Numbered from the stretch's first letter, positions 7,718 to 14,638 are shown. The stretch is DNA of 14,837 bases from DATFRX01 sp035630615 (GCA_035630615.1 DASQKI010000092.1:1-14837); one strand, 5' to 3'. Program-made: numbers and translations. The notes: generated by a model from the letters alone, not told the origin.

Positions 7718-8739
7718 CAGGCGTCCCTTCTCGCGCTGAGGCCGAGGGGCAGCGCGTCGAGCAGCGGCGACTGCGCCACCCGGGTGGATCCCGGCGTGGT
7801 CCGAGTCGCCCTCGGGTTGTCACAGACGCCGATGAGCCGGCCGCGGTCGTCGAGGCCATAGACGGCCGTGCGCGGCACGCCGAGGACGTCGATCTGGGTG
7901 ATCGGCCCGCCGACCCCGTCGGCCAGTACGAAGCCGTGGGCCTCGGTCAGGTCGAGGTCGCTGATTGCGTAGCCGGCGATCTGTCCCCGGTCGTTGATGT
8001 CGGTGGCGAAGGTGAGGGGAAAGCCGAACGCACCGAACTTGGTGTACCTGCCGCGCCGAAGCCTGAACCCGCCGAGGGTGCCGTCCTCGGCGAAGTAGAC
8101 GCCGACCATGTCGCCGCGGTCGTTGATGTCGGCCAACGACCCGCTCAAACCATCGGGACCGTCGAAGAAGCGGCTGAACCGGCCGCGCTCCCAGCGAAAC
8201 CCGTGGTATTTGCCGTCATCGTCGAGGTACTCGCCCACGACCTGGCCGCGGTTGTTCAGTCCCAGCGCCTGCGTGTACACCGCGCCGGGGACGGCGATAC
8301 GCGTGAACCGGCCGCCGTCGAGCAGGTACCCGAACGTGCCCGGGAAGCCGACCATGGGAGATCTGCGATTGGCGGCGCCGACGATCTGCCCGCGATCGTT
8401 GGCCTTGGTCGCGTACGTCCCTTTCGCACCGGGGAACCTGAACCGGCGGAGCCTGTGGACGTCACCCACGAGCCCGTCGAACCCCACGCCGTCGCGGCTG
8501 GGGGCCTTGCCGACGATGCGCCCCCGGTTGGTGACCCTCGAGAGTACGGCCTGATCGCCATTGCCCGGCAGGTCGATCCGCTTGACCCGACCCCGATCGA
8601 GGACGAACCCGATCGTCACGTCGCGCGACGTGGCGGCGCCCGTCGAGGCCCAGGCTCCGGTCGGGAGCGCCCCCGCCACGGGTGTGGCGGCGAGCGCGCC
8701 GAGGAACGTTCGGCGGGTCCAGGCGGTGGTCGATGTCAT
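7717..8739 (-). CDS. Tat-exported HAF-repeat protein
   Basis: A 340-residue protein starting with a Tat-type signal (TRRTFLGALAATPVAGALP, cleavage near AWA-S at 31-32). It carries six copies of the core [ILV]-[ND]-[ND]-R-G-x-[IVLM]-[VIA]-G at about 70, 113, 161, 205, 248 and 296, spaced 43-48 residues, as in proteins of the extracellular HAF-repeat family. Each core is followed by an aromatic G-F strand such as HGFRWERG. The spacing suggests a repeated beta-structure, probably propeller-like. No catalytic residues are known for this family, so I give no enzymatic role. The stop overlaps the start of the small HAF-like gene. The start codon is preceded by AGGGAG inside a 12-bp palindrome. Confidence 0.85.
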   Translation of the reverse strand: MTSTTAWTRRTFLGALAATPVAGALPTGAWASTGAATSRDVTIGFVLDRGRVKRIDLPGNGDQAVLSRVTNRGRIVGKAPSRDGVGFDGLVGDVHRLRRFRFPGAKGTYATKANDRGQIVGAANRRSPMVGFPGTFGYLLDGGRFTRIAVPGAVYTQALGLNNRGQVVGEYLDDDGKYHGFRWERGRFSRFFDGPDGLSGSLADINDRGDMVGVYFAEDGTLGGFRLRRGRYTKFGAFGFPLTFATDINDRGQIAGYAISDLDLTEAHGFVLADGVGGPITQIDVLGVPRTAVYGLDDRGRLIGVCDNPRATRTTPGSTRVAQSPLLDALPLGLSARRDA

Positions 8740-8740
8740 G

Positions 8741-8752
8741 AGGGAGCTCCCT
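8741..8752. promoter_or_regulatory. palindrome covering the ribosome binding site
   Basis: AGGGAGCTCCCT is a perfect 12-bp palindrome directly before the ATG of the HAF-repeat gene (minus strand). Its AGGGAG half is the likely Shine-Dalgarno sequence, 7 bases from the start. The other half is complementary to it, so the site could fold on itself or bind a dimeric regulator. Chance is also possible. Confidence 0.35.
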
Positions 8753-8830
8753 TCCCTGCGGGAGGATCACCGAGTTGGTGTCCGGTATGGGAATCGCCAT
8801 TGATTCGGCACACCCCGGCGGGCGGATGGG

Positions 8831-8868
8831 CTTCACGACAAGATCGGGGCTTCACGACAAGATCGGGG
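8831..8868. repeat. perfect 19-bp tandem duplication
   Basis: The unit CTTCACGACAAGATCGGGG occurs twice head to tail (8831-8849 and 8850-8868) without mismatch. It lies between the divergent HAF-repeat and VOC genes, 22 bases upstream of a -10-like hexamer of the latter. Confidence 0.95.
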
Positions 8869-8890
8869 CGACGAGGGTGCAGCCGGTCTC

Positions 8891-8896
8891 TACGCT
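8891..8896 (+). promoter_or_regulatory. -10-like hexamer of a possible leaderless start
   Basis: TACGCT fits the actinobacterial TANNNT -10 and ends 6 bases before the ATG at 8903. No Shine-Dalgarno sequence lies at a usable distance. This is the arrangement expected for a leaderless mRNA. No convincing -35 is visible at normal spacing. Confidence 0.4.
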
Positions 8897-8902
8897 GTGG
8901 GC

Positions 8903-9307
8903 ATGGACATGAAGCTGGAGCTGGTGGCGGTGCCCGTGTCGGACGTTGACCGGGCGAAGGAGTTTTACCTCAAGGCGGGTTTCGTCGCCGACCACGACCA
9001 CACGGTCAGCGACGAGATGCGGTTCGTGCAGATGACCCCGCCGGGGTCGGCGTGTTCGATCGCGTTCGGCCTCGGACTGACCAAGATGACGCCGGGTTCG
9101 CTGGACAACATGCAGATGGTGGTCGCCGACGCCGACGCCATTCAAGCGGAGCTCGCCGAGCGTGGGGTCGAGGTCAGCGAGGTCGACGAGCAGCCGTGGG
9201 GCCGCTTCGTCTACTTCGCCGACCCCGACGGCAACGGGTGGGCGCTGCAGCAGCTGCCGGCTTGGTCGCAGGGCGCCGGCGGCAGCGGCCAGAACCCAAA
9301 CGCTTGA
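8903..9307 (+). CDS. VOC-family (glyoxalase/bleomycin-resistance fold) protein
   Basis: A 134-residue single VOC module: the opening strand and helix LELVAVPVSDVDRAKEFYLK, a central LDNMQMVVADADAIQAELAERG half-repeat, and the typical ending FADPDGNGWALQQLP. VOC proteins include metal-dependent isomerases, dioxygenases and antibiotic-binding proteins, and the specific role cannot be told here. I chose the ATG at 8903 because MDMKLEL is a common start in this family and a -10-like TACGCT ends 6 bases before it. GTG at 8897 and ATG at 8909 are alternatives. It lies 64 bp before the ABC ATPase gene and could be co-transcribed with it. Confidence 0.87.
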   Translation: MDMKLELVAVPVSDVDRAKEFYLKAGFVADHDHTVSDEMRFVQMTPPGSACSIAFGLGLTKMTPGSLDNMQMVVADADAIQAELAERGVEVSEVDEQPWGRFVYFADPDGNGWALQQLPAWSQGAGGSGQNPNA

Positions 9308-9316
9308 TCGGTAGCG

Positions 9317-9334
9317 ACGGGCGTTTATCCCCGT
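9317..9334 (+). terminator. weak hairpin after the VOC gene
   Basis: ACGGG (9317-9321) and CCCGT (9330-9334) form a 5-bp stem with an 8-base loop and a few Ts inside the loop. It is short, so read-through into the ABC genes is possible. Confidence 0.2.
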
Positions 9335-9371
9335 TCACTCAGCATTCGACATCTGGCCTATATCCCGCAAT

Positions 9372-10304
9372 GTGCGGCCCGGGGACGTGGTCGCGCTCGA
9401 CGAGGTAGATCTCGATGTGGAGGCCGGACAGGTTCACGGGGTGGTCGGGCCGAACGGTGCCGGCAAGACGACTCTTCTCGGGTTGATGTTGGGCCTCGCC
9501 GTCGCGGATCGCGGGCGGCTCGACATCCTGGGTGCGACGGTCGGGCGGACGCTCGCCGTGCCCGACGGGGTCGCGGGCTTCGTGGACGGACCCGGCCTCT
9601 ATCCGTCGCTCACCGCTCGGCAGAACCTTTCCGCGCTGATGTCGCTCCGGGGGTACGACCGGCGAGCTGCCGGCGTTGACGACGCACTGGAGCAGGTCGG
9701 GCTCACCGATGTCGCCGACGACCGCGTCCGGGGCTTCTCGCTGGGCATGCGCCAACGACTCGGGCTCGCCGCATCGCTACTCACCGAACCGCGGTTGCTT
9801 GTGCTCGACGAACCCGCGAACGGACTCGATCCGGCGGGCCGGCATCACGTGCATCGCGTCATCAACCGGCTCGTCAGGGACGGCGTCACCGTGCTCGTGT
9901 CGAGCCACCGAATGGACGACGTCGCGGCACTGTGCTCCGACGTCACGATCCTCGCGACGGGACGGGTGGTCTTCACCGGTCCGTTGAGCAAGCTCGCCTT
10001 CGAGAGTGGCGAGCTCGACTATCGGTTGCTCACCTCCGACCCGGTGGCCGCGCGGCAGCTGGCGCTCGAGACGGCGGGCATCCACGTGCGGCCGGGACCT
10101 GAGCCCGGTCATGGGTCGGATGCCGACGTCCTCATCGTTCGGGGCCCCGTGCCGGCACTCAATGAACTCGTGGTGCGACTGGTGCACAACGGCGTGGCAG
10201 TACGCGAACTGGCGCCGGTGATCTCGCCACTCGAAGCCGCGTTCCTCGCCCTGACCGAAAGCGGCACGGTGTCCGACCGTACCGACGAGGTGGAAGGGCG
10301 ATGA
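9372..10304 (+). CDS. ABC transporter ATP-binding protein (BcrA/CcmA-type)
   Basis: A 310-residue ATPase of an ABC-2 exporter. Walker A is GPNGAGKTT (26-34), the signature FSLGMRQRLGLA (122-133), Walker B RLLVLDEP with the D-loop ANGLDP (141-154), and the switch His179 in SSH. The Q-loop glutamine is replaced in FVDGPGLYPSL, as often in BcrA-like ATPases. Residues about 205-310 form the accessory C-terminal region of that subfamily. It powers export by the permease encoded next, whose ATG overlaps its stop (ATGA). The only standard start in frame is GTG at 9372, without a visible Shine-Dalgarno sequence. This leaves out the first beta strand usual for the fold; upstream in-frame codons back to 9315 seem to encode part of it. 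Confidence 0.9.
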   Translation: MRPGDVVALDEVDLDVEAGQVHGVVGPNGAGKTTLLGLMLGLAVADRGRLDILGATVGRTLAVPDGVAGFVDGPGLYPSLTARQNLSALMSLRGYDRRAAGVDDALEQVGLTDVADDRVRGFSLGMRQRLGLAASLLTEPRLLVLDEPANGLDPAGRHHVHRVINRLVRDGVTVLVSSHRMDDVAALCSDVTILATGRVVFTGPLSKLAFESGELDYRLLTSDPVAARQLALETAGIHVRPGPEPGHGSDADVLIVRGPVPALNELVVRLVHNGVAVRELAPVISPLEAAFLALTESGTVSDRTDEVEGR

Positions 10305-11704
10305 CCGCGATCGTCGCACTGCCCGAGGCCAGCGCTCGGCCCGCGCCGGTGTTGCGGGGCTACCGGTTCGAGCTGGTCAAGCTGCTCTCTCAGTGGCGGA
10401 TCCGTCTTCTCCTGCTGGCCTGCTGGATCGCACCAGCGGGCTTCGTCGCCGTGGTGAGTCAGCAGAGTGCTCTGCCCACCGATACGGTCTTCGGTCGCTG
10501 GATGCATGCGACCGGCTGGTCCGGATCGCTGGTGGTGCTGGGGTTTTCGTGCGCATGGGTTCTCCCGTTGCTGACCGCGTTGGTCGCCGGCGACGTCTTC
10601 GCGCTCGAAGACCGTCTCGGCACCTGGCGCCACCTCATGGTGGCGGTCCGCTCGCCCCGGCGGATCTTCGTCGCGAAGGCCTTCGCCAGCCTCACGGTGA
10701 TCCTGTTGCTTATGGCCGGACTGACGGTTTCTGGCATCGTCGGCGGCCTTCTCGCGGTCGGCCACCACCCACTCGTCGGTCTGGACGGCCACCTGCTGGC
10801 TCCCGCGGACGCGGCCAGCACGGTCTTGCTCGCGTGGCTCTGCGTCTTGCCGCCGACGCTGGCGTTCGCTGCCGTCGGGCTGCTCGGATCGGTGGCCCTC
10901 GGCCGTTCCCCGATGGGGCTGTTGATGCCCGCGCTTCTCGCCTTCGTGCTGCAGCTCGCCCAGCTCCTGCCGCTGCCCGTGACGGTGAGATTCGCGTTGC
11001 CGAGCCACGCCTTCCTTGCCTGGCGCGGGCTCTTCACCGATCCGGCTCAGACCGGTCCGCTCGTCATCGGCATCGTGGTCAGCCTGGCGTGGGCGGTCGT
11101 CGCCACCGCACTGGCGTACTGGCTGTTCCTGCGCCGCGACTTCACAGACCTGGCGTACGAGGGGTCGGGACGCCGCGTCGTCGTGGCGGGCGTGCTGCCG
11201 CTCGCCGGCCTGGTCGGACTCTCGGTTGCCGTTGTGGCCAGCGCGACAACGGCCGAAGGCACCGGCGTCGAGAAGGCCACGGTCGAGAGCTCGCTCGCCA
11301 CCGCGTTCGCGCACCTCTACCGGCTGCAGACCGAGCAGCTCAACCGTCCAGCCGTCACCGCACGGCACGACGGCCTCGCTCACCCGCTTCACCCTCCCGA
11401 GCTCACCGAGAACATCGCGACCCCGCCACCCTGTGGTCTCGACGACCCGGCGGGCCCGGCGACGGCAAAGTCAGTGCCCGTCCCGGCCGGGTTCGTCTCC
11501 TACTCGGCGGCGTGGGAGAGGTGGGCCGCGAAGCAGCACCTCAGCGGCAAGCACGCCACACCCGATTTCGCCAACCCCGAGCAGATGAACCGCTACACGT
11601 GGTACGACGCTCACCACTGGGAGCTCCCGTATCCGGGTGACCCGAAGATCTACCTCCCCAGCGAGGTGCCCGGCGCGGCCCTGCCGGGTTCGGAGGTCGA
11701 CTGA
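10301..11704 (+). CDS. ABC-2 type permease with long extracytoplasmic tail
   Basis: A 467-residue membrane protein, partner of the ATPase before it (ATGA overlap, translational coupling). Hydrophobic segments lie at about 35-52, 75-97, 130-153, 174-198, 206-227, 252-276 and 292-313. The first six fit an ABC-2 permease; positive loops (RHLMVAVRSPRR, RRDF) suggest the N-terminus is cytoplasmic. A seventh segment would place residues 314-467 outside the cell. This tail begins with an amphipathic stretch (VEKATVESSLATAFAHLYRL) and ends Trp/Tyr/Pro-rich (YTWYDAHHWELPYPGDPKIY). I do not recognise it. The transported substrate (drug, lipid, peptide or carbohydrate) is unknown. Confidence 0.85.
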   Translation: MTAIVALPEASARPAPVLRGYRFELVKLLSQWRIRLLLLACWIAPAGFVAVVSQQSALPTDTVFGRWMHATGWSGSLVVLGFSCAWVLPLLTALVAGDVFALEDRLGTWRHLMVAVRSPRRIFVAKAFASLTVILLLMAGLTVSGIVGGLLAVGHHPLVGLDGHLLAPADAASTVLLAWLCVLPPTLAFAAVGLLGSVALGRSPMGLLMPALLAFVLQLAQLLPLPVTVRFALPSHAFLAWRGLFTDPAQTGPLVIGIVVSLAWAVVATALAYWLFLRRDFTDLAYEGSGRRVVVAGVLPLAGLVGLSVAVVASATTAEGTGVEKATVESSLATAFAHLYRLQTEQLNRPAVTARHDGLAHPLHPPELTENIATPPPCGLDDPAGPATAKSVPVPAGFVSYSAAWERWAAKQHLSGKHATPDFANPEQMNRYTWYDAHHWELPYPGDPKIYLPSEVPGAALPGSEVD

Positions 11705-11745
11705 CCCGGCACTGACAGCTGAGGAGTAGCTTCCTAACGACACGT

Positions 11746-11776
11746 GACGGCTCGTCGGGTCATCCGGCGAGCCGTC
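11746..11776. terminator. strong bidirectional hairpin between convergent genes
   Basis: A 13-bp stem (left arm 11746-11758, right arm 11764-11776, one T-G wobble) with loop GTCAT. The core GACGGCTCG/CGAGCCGTC is perfect. It sits between the permease end and the Usp-like gene end and lacks a T-run. The rest of this 111-bp gap shows no gene. Confidence 0.75.
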
Positions 11777-11815
11777 CGGCGTACGCGGCCGCAGGCGACG
11801 GAGAGACGCCGGGGG

Positions 11816-12346
11816 TCAGATGACCGAGCTGCCCTCGCCGGCGCCGCCAGACTGCTCCTCGAACGTCTCGTGCTCCAAGAGATGCAGGATCGGCACCTTC
11901 AGCTTGCGACGGGCCCGTGACGTCCAGTCGACGTGGAAGAACTCCTTCACCACGTGCGGCTCGGTCAGAATGATCGCCTCGGACGCCTCGTGCTCGCTGA
12001 CCATCGCGGCCAGCGTCTCGATCGGATCCTGGTTGGTGCAGCGGCCATTGGCCTGGTGCCCAGTCGTTTCGAGCAGCGCGATGCTCGTGTCGAGCCCGCG
12101 TCGCGCGGAGTCCTCGCACTCGTGTTGCAGGCGGACCAGGTCCTCGCCGGTCATCGGCGCCGTCGGCGGCACGAACTCGGGCCCCAGGAGGGACCCCATC
12201 GAGCTCTCCATGCGGGCCGCGGCCTCCTCGACCGGGATCACCACGTGGTAGTGGACGGTGTCCTCGATGTCTTCGTGCAGGCTCGCCACCTGCTCTGCGT
12301 CGAGATCGCTGAGCTGTCGCTCGATGAGCAGGACCACGTCATACAT
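11816..12346 (-). CDS. Usp-like protein, conserved actinobacterial family
   Basis: A 176-residue cytoplasmic protein. It opens with a hydrophobic strand (MYDVVLLIERQ) and has another at HYHVVIPVEE (33-41). The second half is strongly patterned: NQDPIETLAAMV, then EAIILTEPHVVKEFFHVDW (123-141), then RRKLKVPILHLLEH (146-159). The alternating strand/helix layout and the final VPILHLLEH strand resemble the universal stress protein (UspA, Rossmann-like) fold, but the usual GxxGS ATP motif is not clear. Function is unknown; a regulatory or stress role is inference. The ATG at 12346 has AAGGAG 10 bases upstream (12357-12362), while GTG codons at 12355 and 12352 are too close to it. It diverges from ligC. 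Confidence 0.75.
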   Translation of the reverse strand: MYDVVLLIERQLSDLDAEQVASLHEDIEDTVHYHVVIPVEEAAARMESSMGSLLGPEFVPPTAPMTGEDLVRLQHECEDSARRGLDTSIALLETTGHQANGRCTNQDPIETLAAMVSEHEASEAIILTEPHVVKEFFHVDWTSRARRKLKVPILHLLEHETFEEQSGGAGEGSSVI

Positions 12347-12392
12347 GACCACCACGCTCCTTGGGTTTAGCGTACGAACCTCGCCGATCGGT

Positions 12393-12398
12393 GACAAT
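12393..12398 (+). promoter_or_regulatory. -10-like hexamer of a possible leaderless ligC mRNA
   Basis: GACAAT keeps the key A2 and T6 of the -10 box and ends 6 bases before the ligC ATG at 12405. There is no Shine-Dalgarno sequence before that ATG. The following bases, GTTGGC then ATG, closely parallel those before the VOC gene. Confidence 0.35.
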
Positions 12399-12404
12399 GT
12401 TGGC

Positions 12405-13472
12405 ATGCGACTTCCGGTCATGCCCCCGGTCCCTCCAATGTTGGCCAAAGCGGTCAAGCAGATCCCCGACGGCGCGATGAGCTTCGAGCCAAAGTGGGAC
12501 GGCTTCCGCTCGATCATCTTCCGCGACGGCGACGGCGTCGAGATCGGCAGCCGAAACGAGCGGCCGATGACGCGCTACTTTCCTGAGGTCGTCGAGGCGG
12601 TCCGTGCCAATCTGCCCGAGCGATGTGCCGTCGACGGCGAGATCATCGTCATCGGGGAGTCGGGCGACCGGCTCGATTTCGAAGTGCTCCAACAGCGGAT
12701 CCACCCCGCCGCGAGCCGGGTCAAGCTGCTGTCGGAGCAGACTCCCGCCCATTTCGTCGCCTTCGACCTGCTCGCGCTCGATGACATCGACTACACCGGG
12801 CGGCCGTTCTCCGATCGACGGACGGCGCTGGTCGACGCGCTGGCGAAGGCGCAGCCGCCGATTCACGTGACACCGGCGACCGCCGACCGCGATGTCGCTG
12901 AGCGCTGGTTCCACCAGTTCGAGGGCGCCGGCCTCGACGGGTTGATCGCCAAGCCGCTCGACGGGGTCTACCTGCCCGACAAGCGCACGATGTTCAAGGT
13001 CAAGCACGAGCGCACGGCCGACTGTGTCGTCGCGGGCTACCGGGTCCACAAGAGCGGTCCGGACCGGGTCGGGTCGCTGCTGCTCGGTCTCTACAACGAC
13101 GAGGGCAGCCTGGCCAGCGTCGGTGTGATCGGCGCCTTCCCGATGGCCCGGCGCAAGGAGCTCTTCGACGAGATGCAGTCGCTCGTCACGACCTTCGACG
13201 ACCACCCGTGGGCATGGGCCAAGCAGGAGGAGGGCGCCCGGACGCCTCGTGCCGGCGAGACCAGCCGCTGGAACGCCGGCAAGGACCTGTCGTTCGTGCC
13301 GCTGCGCCCGGAGCGAGTCGTCGAGGTGCGCTACGACCACATGGAGGGCATCCGCTTTCGGCACACGGCGCAGTTCGTACGGTGGCGGCCCGACCGCGAG
13401 CCCGAGTCGTGCACGTACGAGCAGCTCGAGGAGCCGGTGAAGTTCGACCTCGCGGACGTCCTCAGTCCCTGA
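12405..13472 (+). CDS. ligC: ATP-dependent DNA ligase, LigC type
   Basis: A 355-residue stand-alone ligase that seals nicks in duplex DNA through an AMP-lysine intermediate. Motif I KWDGFR gives the nucleophile Lys30. Other motifs are AVDGEI (75-80), FVAFDLLAL (117-125), EGAGLDGLIAKP (173-184) and MFKVKHERTAD (196-206). The OB-fold follows, to about 350. The length and the opening MRLPVMPPVPPMLAK match LigC of mycobacteria, linked there to base-excision-type repair and backup end-joining. No LigD polymerase or nuclease domain and no Ku gene is present here. The ATG at 12405 is chosen over the longer open frame from 12258, because the fold begins there and the longer form would overlap the divergent Usp-like gene. 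Confidence 0.93.
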   Translation: MRLPVMPPVPPMLAKAVKQIPDGAMSFEPKWDGFRSIIFRDGDGVEIGSRNERPMTRYFPEVVEAVRANLPERCAVDGEIIVIGESGDRLDFEVLQQRIHPAASRVKLLSEQTPAHFVAFDLLALDDIDYTGRPFSDRRTALVDALAKAQPPIHVTPATADRDVAERWFHQFEGAGLDGLIAKPLDGVYLPDKRTMFKVKHERTADCVVAGYRVHKSGPDRVGSLLLGLYNDEGSLASVGVIGAFPMARRKELFDEMQSLVTTFDDHPWAWAKQEEGARTPRAGETSRWNAGKDLSFVPLRPERVVEVRYDHMEGIRFRHTAQFVRWRPDREPESCTYEQLEEPVKFDLADVLSP

Positions 13473-13495
13473 CGAGACGGCCGGTCTGACCGACG

Positions 13496-13517
13496 GTTCA
13501 GTACCTGTTCAGCGTCG
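13496..13517 (+). promoter_or_regulatory. two 11-bp direct repeats, PHO-box-like
   Basis: GTTCAGTACCT and GTTCAGCGTCG lie head to tail (13496-13506 and 13507-13517), 41 bases before the ATG of the exported protein at 13559. PHO boxes bound by PhoP in streptomycetes are 11-bp direct repeats beginning GTTCA. The resemblance is limited to these bases, so this is a tentative regulatory site. Confidence 0.35.
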
Positions 13518-13558
13518 AGCTGGGATGTTTCGAGCCACGACGTTGATAGGAGTTCGTC

Positions 13559-14326
13559 ATGTACACCAAGACCATGGCGGCGGTCGGTCTCTCCACGGTC
13601 CTCGTGGTGGGGGTCGTGGCCGCAGCCGGTGCCTCCAGACAGAGTCAGAGTCCAGGCGGCGCCGATCCGAATCACCGCAGCGCGCAAACCCGTGAGCCGG
13701 ATATCCGGAGCGCGAACTTCAACCACCCGGTGCGAAATCCGTACTTCCCGCTCAGGCCCGGGACGGTGTTCCGGCTACGAGGCACCGACGAAGGAGAGCA
13801 CTTCCGCGAGGTCGTGCGCGTGACGCACAAGAAGAGGCGAATCCAGGGGATCCGAGCGACCGTCGTGAATGACGTCGTACGGAGCGCCAACGGCACGCTC
13901 GCCGAGAAGACCCACGACTGGTACGCGGCCGACGCCAGGGGCAACATCTGGTATCTCGGCGAAGCCACCGCGAGCTACGACGAGCACGGCAACATCGAGA
14001 GCCACGAGGGATCCTGGCAGGCCGGCCGCAAGGGTGCCGTCGCCGGGATCATCATGCCGGCGCACCCGCGGCCGACGGACGCCTTCCGGCAGGAGCTCTA
14101 CAGGGGACACGCGGAGGACCAGGCGTGGCTAGTCCAGCGCGGCTTCAAGACCAAGGTGCCGTACGGCACGGTCAAAAGGTCGCTGCGCAGCCTCGAATGG
14201 ACCCGCCTGGAGCCGGGCGTGGTGTCGATGAAGGTCTACGGGCCCGGCCTCGGCATCGTGAAGGAGAAGGATCTGTCCGGCGGCAGCGAAGTGTTCAGGC
14301 TGGTCTCCGTGCACCACCGGCACTGA
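13559..14326 (+). CDS. exported protein of a conserved uncharacterised family
   Basis: A 255-residue protein with a Sec-type signal peptide (hydrophobic 6-24, cleavage near AGA-S 26). No lipobox Cys is present, so it is probably released or loosely attached. The mature part has a recognisable family pattern: NPYFPLRPGTVFRLRGTDEG (60-79), then THDWYAADARGNIWYLGE (118-135), EGSWQAG (150-156), GIIMPAHP (163-170), and PYGTVKRSLRSLEWTRLEPG (201-220). From memory such proteins are common and unassigned in bacteria; the biochemical role is unknown. The fold is probably all-beta. AGGAG lies 6 bases before the ATG. It has an 86-bp gap from ligC with a PHO-box-like repeat, and its stop lies in the loop of a hairpin. 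Confidence 0.82.
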   Translation: MYTKTMAAVGLSTVLVVGVVAAAGASRQSQSPGGADPNHRSAQTREPDIRSANFNHPVRNPYFPLRPGTVFRLRGTDEGEHFREVVRVTHKKRRIQGIRATVVNDVVRSANGTLAEKTHDWYAADARGNIWYLGEATASYDEHGNIESHEGSWQAGRKGAVAGIIMPAHPRPTDAFRQELYRGHAEDQAWLVQRGFKTKVPYGTVKRSLRSLEWTRLEPGVVSMKVYGPGLGIVKEKDLSGGSEVFRLVSVHHRH

Positions 14327-14337
14327 GTCGGTGGTGC
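14311..14337 (+). terminator. hairpin spanning the stop codon
   Basis: GCACCACCG (14311-14319) and CGGTGGTGC (14329-14337) form a perfect 9-bp stem with a 9-base loop that contains the TGA (14324-14326). Two T-G wobbles could extend it. It has no T-run. Confidence 0.6.
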
Positions 14338-14339
14338 GT

Positions 14340-14389
14340 CTCGGGGGTGACGGCGGGCCAAAACCCTTCGGCCGCCACGCGACCCCGAG
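14340..14389 (+). terminator. second, longer hairpin after the exported-protein gene
   Basis: CTCGGGG (14340-14346) pairs with CCCCGAG (14383-14389). Inside it GGCGG(G)CC (14352-14359) pairs with GGCCGCC (14370-14376) with one bulged G, and the loop is AAAACCCTTC. Together with the preceding hairpin it makes a tandem terminator-like region. Confidence 0.5.
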
Positions 14390-14434
14390 GCGTCGCGGGT
14401 CTGAACCGGGAGCGCAGCCTCCTGGAGTACCCGC

Positions 14435-14638
14435 ATGACCCAGCCGTACGCTGTCGCCGACCTGGTCGATCGGGCCGCGTCGCGACGACGTCAGCACTCT
14501 CGCCGCACTGCCGAAACCCACGCGGCGTTCTTCCTACCCCACCTCGAGCCCGGCATGGCGCTGCTCGACTGGGGTGCGGGCCGGGCTCGATCACCCGCCG
14601 GACTCGCCGAGCGGGTCGCGCCCGGCCTTGGCTCCGAG
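14435..14638 (+). pseudogene. broken N-terminal fragment of a SAM-dependent methyltransferase
   Basis: The frame starts at an ATG with GGAG 9 bases upstream, and its translation begins like class I methyltransferases (MTQPYAVADL...ETHAAFFLPHLEPGMALLDW). The SAM-binding motif that should follow is lost in this frame (WGAGRARSPAGL), yet the neighbouring frame at 14572-14595 reads GCGPGSIT. The original frame then resumes as GLAERVAPG. This implies one base lost near 14570 and one gained near 14596-14599. After about 14625 similarity stops, and the 3' end of the convergent esterase begins at 14639. The open frame itself continues to 14692 with unrelated residues. I read it as a truncated, frameshifted remnant; sequencing error could explain the shifts but not the truncation. 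Confidence 0.7.

Noticed and set aside
8831..8868. CRISPR or attachment-site reading of the tandem repeat
   Set aside because: Only two copies with no spacer between them, and no cas gene or integrase in the window.
7705..8949. 414-codon plus-strand open frame opposite the HAF-repeat gene
   Set aside because: A low-complexity shadow that also runs into the VOC gene; the minus strand has a Tat signal and six regular repeats.
10109..11392. 427-codon minus-strand open frame opposite the ABC genes
   Set aside because: The product would be rich in Arg, Gln, Glu and His with no fold signature. The plus strand has a complete ABC ATPase and permease.
12258..12404. N-terminal extension of the ligase
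   Set aside because: It is antisense to the start of the Usp-like gene, Ser/Arg-rich, and not part of the ligase fold; LigC proteins start at the MRLPVMPP-like sequence.
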